Positions 57,694 to 64,000 of a stretch of DNA of 64,000 bases are shown piece by piece. Each line of letters opens with the position of its first letter. Position 1 is the first letter of the stretch. Under the pieces are notes generated by a model. That model searched no databases. It had not been told where the DNA came from and worked only from the letters and a program-made list of their open reading frames with translations. Source of the stretch: Winslowiella iniecta (GTDB lineage Bacteria > Pseudomonadota > Gammaproteobacteria > Enterobacterales > Enterobacteriaceae). The stretch is taken from contig NZ_JRXE01000004.1 in assembly GCF_001267535.1 (NCBI RefSeq), positions 146,428-210,427 of the forward strand, given 5' to 3'. The translations under genes and the position numbers were made by a program.

Positions 57694-57957
57694 TTAAATA
57701 TTGACTATTTCAATATCATACCCGGCTTCCTGAGCACTGCTTAACAATGTGCAAAGGTTACTGGTATTCAACTGAGCATATTTATCATCTGCCGGAGCGT
57801 TCTTTATGCCAGCCAGCCAGGCTAGCTTGTCGATTGCTGCTGTGGTGGCATTTCTGGTTTGCAGAATCATATCGGTAAAGACATTAGTTTCAATATCTTG
57901 ATCGACAATCACGGGAGCATCTTTATACATTCTTGCAACTTCTGAAAGTTTAATCAT
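57694..57957 (-). CDS. Small 87-residue protein, first gene of the cupin/MFS operon
   Basis: 87 residues, ATG 57957 with GAGGTG 4 nt upstream, so translation should be strong. Sequence begins MIKLSEVARMYKDAP, then DQDIETNVFTDMILQTRNA, TTAAIDKLAWLAGIKNA, and ends EAGYDIEIVNI. One Cys lies in NTSNLCTLLSSA. No membrane helix, signal peptide or known domain is seen; helix is likely through residues 25-48 and 64-78. It is acidic. Size, position at the front of the operon and strong ribosome site recall precursor peptides or carrier proteins, but no double-glycine leader site or 4-phosphopantetheine motif is present. Function unknown. Confidence 0.6.
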   Translation of the reverse strand: MIKLSEVARMYKDAPVIVDQDIETNVFTDMILQTRNATTAAIDKLAWLAGIKNAPADDKYAQLNTSNLCTLLSSAQEAGYDIEIVNI

Positions 57958-58307
57958 AAAACACCTCGTTTAGATATGTGTTAAATTACCCGTCAGTTTG
58001 AGTTGAGAATACAGAAGGAATGCAACGTCTATTCCGACGATATTGATATCACCGGTGTCAACGACCTGTCAATGATTTAGAATTTTTAATTAAAATCTTT
58101 TAATATTATAATCAATTAAATGATTATTAAATTGTGATAATTCCGGTTAAGAATGCTGTTAATTAACACGATTATTTCAGTGTCAAAAGTAATTATGCAG
58201 AAAACGAGACCCGATATGTTGGGTCCCGGTTAAGTGAGAAGAGGCGTTTCCGTTCGAATAGCTAAATTGACCTTTCATTACTGAAAAGCGTTGCTGACCG
58301 GCCTTCG
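57958..58307. other. AT-rich region between the cupin operon and the T6SS operon
   Basis: 350 bp without a gene. 58075-58200 is strongly AT-rich and should contain the promoter of the small-protein operon (which reads left). At 58201-58225 GACCC/GGGTC pair around GATATGTT with AAAA before it on the plus strand, which on the minus strand is a hairpin with CGTTTTC tail, a likely T6SS terminator 83 nt after ppkA. Confidence 0.55.
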
Positions 58308-59747
58308 CTATTGCTGCTGTCCAGGATTAATCAGCCAGGTGCCCGCGCGGTCAATCTTCACTGTCTGCGCCCGCACCCCCTGTTTCTGGCGCAGTTCAAT
58401 GTTATATTCACCGGCGGCCAGATGGAGCACAGCAAAACCCTTGTTACCGGGCTTGATATCCATTGCCTCACCGTTCAGCACCAACGACTCACCGGTTTTC
58501 AGCTTAAGATACACCGTAGCCAGTGCAGGCGCATCGCTGGCGCTTGCTGCCACCGGATCGACCGCAGCAGGAATGCTGCTGACGGAGGCGGCATGTTCCA
58601 CGGTGTTATTGCCGCTGTTATCGCGATTGATAAACAGCGTCAGCGCAATCACCGCCAGCAGCGCCACGCCACTCAGCACCATCAGGGCAGGGGAAAGGCG
58701 GCGCGGCGTGGTTGGCGTCACCAGATTATCTGCCGCGCCGGCGGTCGGGTTAACCGCGAGGATCACCGCTTCAGGAACGGCAGTCTCTTCTGCTTCCTCC
58801 GCTTCTTCATTCGGTGCAGTTACCGCGCTGACCAGCTCCTGAACCTCACTGACCGGCAGATCGATTAATGCTGCCAGTGCGTCGATATTTTGCGGACGAT
58901 CCTCCGGCTTCATCGCCAGCGCGCAATCAATCGCATGCAGCAGTGACAGCGAATAGCCTGCGGGTTGCAGCTGCGCCAGCGGCTGATAGTTATCTTCAAT
59001 ACAGCGCACCACACTGGCCGGTGGCGGGTTACCGGTGACCAGCGTATGCAGAACCGCACCCAGCGCGTAGATATCCGTCCACGGCCCTTGCTCGCTGTCG
59101 CTCTCTTCACTGTATTGCTCAATCGGGGCGAAGCCTGGCTTCAGCATGATTTCGGTTTCATCCGCGAGGTTGCCAATCTCTTTACGCGCTGAGCCAAAAT
59201 CCAGCAGCACCGGCAGCTGATTTTCCTGAATCTGAATGTTATCGAGAGAGATATCGCGATGCAGATAACCGGCGCGATGAAGGGTGTTGATTGCACCAAA
59301 CAGTGGCGACAGCAGCTGGCGGATCCAGCTCTCGTCTATCGCTTGCGGACTGGTCAGCTGCCACTCTTTCAGCGTCATCCCGCTGTAGTAGAGCGTGCCC
59401 ATATAAGCGGTGCCATTCTCTTCCCAGAAACGCAACACGTGCAGCAGGCCGGGGTGATTAAAGCGCGCCAGCAGGCGGGCTTCCAGAATAAAGCTGTTCA
59501 GCCCGGCATGGAACATTTTATGGTAACGTTCACCGCGCAGGCCAAGGCTCAGATCCTCGTTGCGCATCGCCAGTGAAAGGGGCATGTACTCTTTGATGGC
59601 AATAGTGCGTTCTAATAAATGGTCCCAGGCGCGATAGACAATACCGAATCCACCGCCGCCAATCACTTCCTTGATCTCGAATTCATTGAAACGGTGCCCG
59701 GCAGGTAATGCATTTGGCACGGTTTTTTGATGCTCATTTGCCGACAT
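58308..59747 (-). CDS. ppkA: T6SS serine/threonine kinase PpkA
   Basis: The start at 59747 (MSANEHQKTVPN) with AGAGAG 8 nt upstream gives 479 residues. The kinase domain (about residues 20-300) has the glycine loop EVIGGGGFGIVYRAWD, the lysine in RTIAIKEYMP, the catalytic LHRDISLDNIQI and the LLDFGSARK magnesium loop, so it should be active. A membrane helix (LSPALMVLSGVALLAVIALT, about residues 355-374) is followed by a periplasmic region with ATVYLKLKTGESLVLNG. PpkA phosphorylates Fha/TagH on threonine to switch on T6SS; PppA opposes it. Last gene of the minus-strand T6SS operon in this window. Confidence 0.85.
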   Translation of the reverse strand: MSANEHQKTVPNALPAGHRFNEFEIKEVIGGGGFGIVYRAWDHLLERTIAIKEYMPLSLAMRNEDLSLGLRGERYHKMFHAGLNSFILEARLLARFNHPGLLHVLRFWEENGTAYMGTLYYSGMTLKEWQLTSPQAIDESWIRQLLSPLFGAINTLHRAGYLHRDISLDNIQIQENQLPVLLDFGSARKEIGNLADETEIMLKPGFAPIEQYSEESDSEQGPWTDIYALGAVLHTLVTGNPPPASVVRCIEDNYQPLAQLQPAGYSLSLLHAIDCALAMKPEDRPQNIDALAALIDLPVSEVQELVSAVTAPNEEAEEAEETAVPEAVILAVNPTAGAADNLVTPTTPRRLSPALMVLSGVALLAVIALTLFINRDNSGNNTVEHAASVSSIPAAVDPVAASASDAPALATVYLKLKTGESLVLNGEAMDIKPGNKGFAVLHLAAGEYNIELRQKQGVRAQTVKIDRAGTWLINPGQQQ

Positions 59748-59802
59748 ATTTGACACTCTCTGAGAGCTAACGGCCTGATTACAGCAGGCTGTACGCCTGC
59801 GA

Positions 59803-60753
59803 TTAATTTAAAATACGGTATGCGCCAATGGCCGGGTCGACGAGATCGGCATGCAGTTCGTCGACCAGCATCACATTCAGTTTCACTTTCTGATCGTACT
59901 GAGCGGCCCAGCTTTTCTTCACCGTATCGACGCGGCTTTTCACCGTGGCCATATCTGTGGCGGCCTGTTTGTCCATTTTCACCAGCAGCGTGCCGCTGAA
60001 GACCCAGGCGTGCAGGCTGTTATCAAACGGCAGTACCAGCCAGCTATCAGCAGCCTGTTTGCTGCCGAGCACCATGCGCTGATTGTTAATCGCCACGATA
60101 TCCAGCCCGTTGCGCGTCGGGTGCATATTCAGCAAGGGGTAGCCCTGCCAGAAGCTGACCGGCACCGGCGTCGCTTTTCCGTCGGCAGACAGCGTCAGCT
60201 GGGTCTCGCCCTCCAGCCAGCCCTCAGTGGAGCAGCTAAGCGCGCCATCGTCGGGAATAAACAGCGACCGACCCTTTTCATCCCACCAGGTACGGAAATG
60301 ACAACCACCGGGCAGATCAAAATGCTGTAACGGCTGGCTGTCTGCCGGGCGGGAAAGGTCGAGTGGGGCGGCATTGGCCGAGGTTGCGGTGGCAGTGGCA
60401 TCGGCCGTAACCCCCGGCTGCCAGCGCTGCGCTTTGCTGGCACTGCCGCTGGCGAGTACCGAGCCTTTTTTATTGGTCATCTGCCATGGCAGAGTTTCCA
60501 GCTGGCTACATTGTCCGGCTAACAGCGTGCCGACACGCGGCAGGAAATCGTTCAGTATCTGCGATTCTTTGCTTTCACCCGATACAATGCGCAAATTCAG
60601 TGTTGGCTGGCACCAGTCCTCCGGCGCATTGCTCGCGACATTATCAATAAAGACTTCCAGTTCAAGACTCGGTGCATACACCACCCGGTAATCCTCTGCA
60701 CTGGCGGCAGAAGCCATTAACAATGTCAAAACGCCGGGTAACCAGTATTTCAT
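59803..60753 (-). CDS. Periplasmic T6SS-associated protein of unknown function
   Basis: 316 residues. Signal peptide MKYWLPGVLTLLMASAASAE with a signal peptidase I site after ASA. The mature part has EDWCQPTLNLRIVSGESKES, DLPGGCHFRTWWDEKGRSLF and LPFDNSLHAWVFSGTLLVKM, with at least four Cys that may form disulfides. No named domain is recognised. It lies between ppkA and pppA with 14-55 nt gaps, so it is very probably a sensor or accessory part of the posttranslational T6SS switch (a functional analogue of TagQRST in Pseudomonas is conceivable, but there is no sequence match visible). Confidence 0.65.
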   Translation of the reverse strand: MKYWLPGVLTLLMASAASAEDYRVVYAPSLELEVFIDNVASNAPEDWCQPTLNLRIVSGESKESQILNDFLPRVGTLLAGQCSQLETLPWQMTNKKGSVLASGSASKAQRWQPGVTADATATATSANAAPLDLSRPADSQPLQHFDLPGGCHFRTWWDEKGRSLFIPDDGALSCSTEGWLEGETQLTLSADGKATPVPVSFWQGYPLLNMHPTRNGLDIVAINNQRMVLGSKQAADSWLVLPFDNSLHAWVFSGTLLVKMDKQAATDMATVKSRVDTVKKSWAAQYDQKVKLNVMLVDELHADLVDPAIGAYRILN

Positions 60754-60767
60754 AACGTTCCTTGAAG

Positions 60768-61544
60768 TTAATCGCGAGGCGGCAAAAAACGCGCCGAGTC
60801 AGACAATGATTGTAATAACGTTGTTTCCTGTGGCGAACCAATCCACACCGCAACGGCGCTTAAGTTATCGCTTTTGGCACTGCGATCGATCGCTTTTTGC
60901 ATCAGCGCCAGCCACTCGTCCGGCGAGTTAACCATGCGCAACGCCTGCTCCATCTCTTCCGGCTTCAGATTCAGCCAGAAACCATCGGTACAGACTAAAA
61001 AAGCATCGCCATCTTCCAGCTCCAGCACTTCGCTGTAACTGGCGTCACGTTCGGTTTCCGCACCGAGCGCATTATAGAGTAAATTACTGTTAATACCGGT
61101 ATTTTCGTATCCGGCGTCCATCATCTGTTGCGCCAGACTGTGGTCACGCGTCACTTGTTCAATATAGCCGCGGCGGAAGTGATAGATGCGGCTGTCACCG
61201 GCGTGCGCCCACCAGGCCAGTAACCTGACGCGATCGATAAACAGCGCGGCAAGGGTGGTACTCATGCGTTCCAGTTTCGGATTAATCTGCTGCGCATCGC
61301 GCAGGGTGCGGGCGGTTTTTTCCACTGCAAATCGGGTTTCCTGCGGGCTGCAGGGACGATCGCCGTCCAGCTGACCGAGTAGGGTGTCGCAAGTAATGCG
61401 GGCGGCTTTTTCCCCACCTGGCAGCCCTGCCACGCCATCACATACCAGAAAACAGGCGCTGCGCTCGCCCAGCAGGCTACCGGTTAAATCCTGATTGCTC
61501 TGCCTTGCGCCAGTCTGCGACGTTGAGCTAAAGGTTATCTTCAT
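60768..61544 (-). CDS. pppA: T6SS PP2C phosphatase PppA
   Basis: 258 residues of the PP2C (PPM) family. RQSNQDLTGSLL, FLVCDGVAGLPGGEKAARIT (metal-binding Asp), WWAHAGDSRIYHFR, TRDHSLAQQM and KSDNLSAVAVW are the family motifs in order, all metal ligands present. It dephosphorylates the PpkA target to turn T6SS off. It overlaps tagH by 4 nt. Confidence 0.88.
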   Translation of the reverse strand: MKITFSSTSQTGARQSNQDLTGSLLGERSACFLVCDGVAGLPGGEKAARITCDTLLGQLDGDRPCSPQETRFAVEKTARTLRDAQQINPKLERMSTTLAALFIDRVRLLAWWAHAGDSRIYHFRRGYIEQVTRDHSLAQQMMDAGYENTGINSNLLYNALGAETERDASYSEVLELEDGDAFLVCTDGFWLNLKPEEMEQALRMVNSPDEWLALMQKAIDRSAKSDNLSAVAVWIGSPQETTLLQSLSDSARFLPPRD

Positions 61545-62704
61545 TCGGCATCCGCTTTGAGTTGTGAATCTTTATACTGATTAACCTCAACGTCATAGGC
61601 ATGCAAAAACGCTTCGCCAAACAGCGTATGGAAGTCATCTTCGATTTCGCCTGCGGTATTCTGGTAATCGCGCACAAAGTAGTCCCACATTGCCGCTTTG
61701 CGCGAACTGGCAAAACTCATTTTCCCCACCAGACCGTCGCTTTTGGCCTGATCTTCCAGCCGCTGCGGATTAAACGATTGCAGCATCGCGGCGATAATCG
61801 CCCGGATCCCGGCGATCATCCCCAACTGATGAGCCTGTAAATCGACCAGCGCATCGCGCACTGCCTGTTCAGGCTGCATAAAGCCCGGCATCTGGCTCTG
61901 ATACATCTGCATCAACACCGTTTTACCCGACGGCAGGATCTTGAACGGGTTATTCGCCTCATTCAGAATCATGGTCATTTCCGCTTTCACGCCCCGTTTT
62001 AAAATGGAGCGTGAGGAGAGTAATGCCACCGTTCCCTGCGAAAACAGGCTGAGCATACGGCCGGTCATCCGCATCTCTTCTTCAGTCAGCGGCAGTTTAT
62101 TTTGCCTGCTGTCGAGTCCCATTCCTTCCAGCAACGCCTGAATCAGTTTTTCATTGCTACAGGCCGCGTGCTGTTCACTCTGTTCGCGGGCTTCATGCGG
62201 CAGAGGATCGATATCCAACCGTGCGTCACTGTGGTGCGCCGCGCGAACCGGTGGTTTTTCGCCGGGACTGCTTTCATTACCGGCGGCGATAATCGGCTGT
62301 TCGGCCGCAAGAATCCCTAACGGGTCGACCGCCAGTGACGCGTCCTGATTAAACAGGTCGAGTGGATCGAGTGTGTCGGCCGCGGCTACCGGCTGAGCGG
62401 GATCGGTGACCTGAATCTGATAATCGCCGATACCGAGGGAATCGCCGTGTTGCAGCTCAACCTGGTGGCCTCGCGCCAGCGGTACGCCGTTCAGAACCAC
62501 TGAAGTCACGCTGCCGCGGTTAGTCAGACGACACTCGCCGCTGGCAGAGACATGCACCAGTGCTTGCAGGCGTGAAATGGCGCGATCTTCATCCGGCAGC
62601 ACCAGATCGTTGTCGACACTGCGGCCAATGGTCCCGCCTGGTGGCAGGAAATCAACGGCGGTCGGCGGCGTCCCGCTATCGTTTTGCTCAAGGGTAAATC
62701 GCAT
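61541..62704 (-). CDS. tagH: T6SS FHA-domain protein TagH (Fha)
   Basis: 387 residues. The N-terminal FHA domain (about residues 20-100) reads GGTIGRSVDNDLVLPDEDRA and ISRLQALVHVS with TNRGSVTSVVLNG, the phosphothreonine-binding loops. A long polar linker (residues 120-190) follows, then the conserved TagH C-terminal domain (about 195-380: EEEMRMTGRMLSLFSQGTVA, LLSSRSILKR, NPFKILPSGKTVLMQM, and FHTLFGEAFLHAYDVEVNQY). Fha is the PpkA substrate that drives assembly. It overlaps pppA. Confidence 0.88.
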   Translation of the reverse strand: MRFTLEQNDSGTPPTAVDFLPPGGTIGRSVDNDLVLPDEDRAISRLQALVHVSASGECRLTNRGSVTSVVLNGVPLARGHQVELQHGDSLGIGDYQIQVTDPAQPVAAADTLDPLDLFNQDASLAVDPLGILAAEQPIIAAGNESSPGEKPPVRAAHHSDARLDIDPLPHEAREQSEQHAACSNEKLIQALLEGMGLDSRQNKLPLTEEEMRMTGRMLSLFSQGTVALLSSRSILKRGVKAEMTMILNEANNPFKILPSGKTVLMQMYQSQMPGFMQPEQAVRDALVDLQAHQLGMIAGIRAIIAAMLQSFNPQRLEDQAKSDGLVGKMSFASSRKAAMWDYFVRDYQNTAGEIEDDFHTLFGEAFLHAYDVEVNQYKDSQLKADAE

Positions 62705-62741
62705 AAAATTCCTGCATTAAGAGGCCTGGCGGCGAGTCGCG

Positions 62742-63452
62742 TTACTCAAACATCGGCGGATAAAGTCCGTTTCGCCCCGGATGCGCACCTGCCGCCGGGT
62801 TGAAAAGCAGCGAAAAAAGTTGGGCGGTCAGATTGCCGCTGTGTTTATGGGTGGCATGAGGATAACCGTCACTGCGGTTACTCCACCAGTAGCTGATATG
62901 GCGTTGCGGATCGAAACTGTCCGCCACTTCGCGCCAGCTAAGGGTGCAGGATAAATCCTGATAACCAATCACGTCCATTATCGCCGAGCGCTGATTTTCC
63001 GGTACCGGCAGCGGCGACAGCGCCCGCAGGCTGGCTTCCAGCGCATCGGGGGAGAGGCCATTCTTGACGCTATGCAACAGCGCATCGCCCAGCGCCTGAT
63101 ACCAGTCGCCGGAGATGGCCAGTTGCGCCGGATGCCACTCGCTAAGGGAAAAACTGCGCAGCGCCAGCAGTGGCCATGCGCGACCGACCCGATCGCGTGA
63201 GGGCAGTAAACACCCCATCTGAATGCGCTGAACGCCGGGGGTGGGGGGCAGCACAAAATTCCACACCGGCGCGCGCAGAAAATCCTCGCTGGTGGCGTCG
63301 TTATGATAATGCCACCAGGTCAACCCCTGCTGAAACCAGTTTGACCAGCTGGCGACAATCGGCTCAGGCAATCGTCGCTGAAGAAAATCACCGGTAACCG
63401 GCAGCTTCCCGTACCAGCCGGGAGAGAAGTTCTCAGCCATAATCTTATCCAT
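62742..63452 (-). CDS. tagF: T6SS-associated protein TagF
   Basis: 236 residues. The N-terminal signature FSPGWYGKLPVTGDFLQRRL is the TagF/ImpM hallmark (GxxGKLPxxGDFxxR), followed by VASWSNWFQQGLTWWHYHN and GCLLPSRDRVGRAWPLLALR. TagF represses T6SS posttranslationally, in Pseudomonas by binding Fha. The ATG at 63452 lies 4 nt after the tssM stop; ATG 63440 is an alternative. No good ribosome site, so translation is probably coupled to tssM. Confidence 0.87.
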   Translation of the reverse strand: MDKIMAENFSPGWYGKLPVTGDFLQRRLPEPIVASWSNWFQQGLTWWHYHNDATSEDFLRAPVWNFVLPPTPGVQRIQMGCLLPSRDRVGRAWPLLALRSFSLSEWHPAQLAISGDWYQALGDALLHSVKNGLSPDALEASLRALSPLPVPENQRSAIMDVIGYQDLSCTLSWREVADSFDPQRHISYWWSNRSDGYPHATHKHSGNLTAQLFSLLFNPAAGAHPGRNGLYPPMFE

Positions 63453-63456
63453 CGGA

Positions 63457-64000
63457 TTATTGCACGCCCTGGGTGACGGGCGGGAACAGTACGCCAGGCG
63501 CTGACGCCAGCGTCTGACGGCTAATGCCAGCTTTATCCAGATTATCCGCCAGTTTGCGCATCATCAAAGCGTTATCGCGCGCATAGGGTGAGGTCTGAAT
63601 CTGGCGATCGAGCAGCTGGCTGAGGTGCCAGTCCAGCTGCTGTAAATCCCGGGTGGTGACCGTCGACGGCAGGGTACGCTGGAAATTCTGCATCACCCAA
63701 CCACGCAGAAACTCGCCGTCATAATTACGCGGCTGATACAGCATCTGGTACGCGCGCAGCGCATTGCGGCTGAATTCGCCGTCATTGCCTTTGTCGTTAC
63801 GCAAGGTGGCGGTGATCTGTCGCGCCACCCGGGGCAGCAGCAGCGAACGCAAGGCATTCTGGTACAGCGTCCATGCGGCGTCGCTGACCTGATCGCCACG
63901 ATACAGCCCACCGCGCAGGCTCAGCGGCGGGTGGTCGAGCGAAAAGTCGGTTGGCTGCGGCAGTTTTACCAGATTATTTAAAAACGGTAGCAGATCGAGA
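63457..64000 (-). CDS. tssM: T6SS membrane protein TssM (IcmF), partial at window edge and stopping early
   Basis: Residues visible (about 180) match the central region of TssM: LLPFLNNLVKLPQPTDFSL, SLRGGLYRGDQVSDAAWTLY, SLLLPRVARQITATLRNDKG and RAYQMLYQPRNYDGEFLRGW. This stretch normally lies just after the third membrane helix and is followed by 400-500 more residues (IcmF-related and DUF1215 parts). Here a stop comes after APGVLFPPVTQGVQ, 4 nt before tagF. TssM spans the inner membrane and contacts TssJ through that C-terminal half. The protein is therefore C-terminally truncated, or this operon uses a shortened or split TssM. Confidence 0.75.
   Translation of the reverse strand, partial: LDLLPFLNNLVKLPQPTDFSLDHPPLSLRGGLYRGDQVSDAAWTLYQNALRSLLLPRVARQITATLRNDKGNDGEFSRNALRAYQMLYQPRNYDGEFLRGWVMQNFQRTLPSTVTTRDLQQLDWHLSQLLDRQIQTSPYARDNALMMRKLADNLDKAGISRQTLASAPGVLFPPVTQGVQ

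Overview
The window reads as chromosomal DNA of an enterobacterium, most likely the Erwinia/Pantoea group. The main evidence is the conserved block ychF - pth - ychH - prs - ispE - lolB / hemA - prfA - prmC - sirB2 - sirB1 - kdsA - chaA - chaB - chaC (about 34.1-55.1 kb), with products close to the Escherichia coli ones in sequence and length. An asc (cellobiose/arbutin/salicin) operon, lldRD, betT and a ycgZ-ymgA-ariR cluster fit the same order. The genus is an inference; no rRNA, tRNA or CRISPR array is visible.

Layout. 1-5.5 kb: start of an EamA-type exporter, a class I glutamine amidotransferase, a decayed patch (a chimeric transporter/dehydrogenase remnant and a LysR gene whose DNA-binding region is deleted), an ExaC/AldB-type aldehyde dehydrogenase and an orphan RHS-core gene split by one in-frame stop. 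5.5-9.7 kb: ascG / ascFB with an AscG-like operator. 9.8-14.4 kb: DeoR regulator / MFS pair, lldRD with two mirrored LldR operators but no lldP beside it, and a YjbR-like gene. 14.6-16.5 kb: five small genes of the YcgZ/YmgA/AriR connector family. 16.5-32.1 kb: betT with a BetI-like operator but no betIBA, a DUF421 protein, and several regulator/MFS modules, including a LysR / RraA-RraA-ACS transporter catabolic-looking operon, ynfM/ynfL and a YbfB-like MFS. 32.1-34.0 kb: a small accessory island with a wrecked helicase gene and a Tlde1-type effector/immunity pair between 49-bp direct repeats. 34.1-55.1 kb: the conserved block, interrupted by a SulP transporter, a PhoD phosphatase with a Pho box, a diguanylate cyclase, hslJ and an effector-like Fic protein. 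55.1-58.0 kb: an AT-rich three-gene operon (87-aa protein, tandem RmlC-like cupin protein, MFS exporter) that I cannot match to a described system. 58.3-64.0 kb: one end of a type VI secretion (T6SS) operon: ppkA, a periplasmic protein, pppA, tagH, tagF and a tssM frame that stops early.

How it fits together. The T6SS regulatory branch (PpkA/PppA/TagH/TagF) is at the right end, while possible cargo (orphan RHS core, Tlde1-like effector with immunity protein, Fic-like protein) is scattered singly in the accessory spots. The tssM frame ends soon after the region that normally precedes the C-terminal periplasmic half, so whether the machine assembles is open. The strongest candidates for something undescribed are the small-protein/tandem-cupin/MFS operon at 55.1-58.0 kb, the repeat-flanked effector cassette at 32.9-34.0 kb, the expanded ymgA/ariR cluster with a shared upstream motif, and the degenerate Fic protein between hslJ and chaA.
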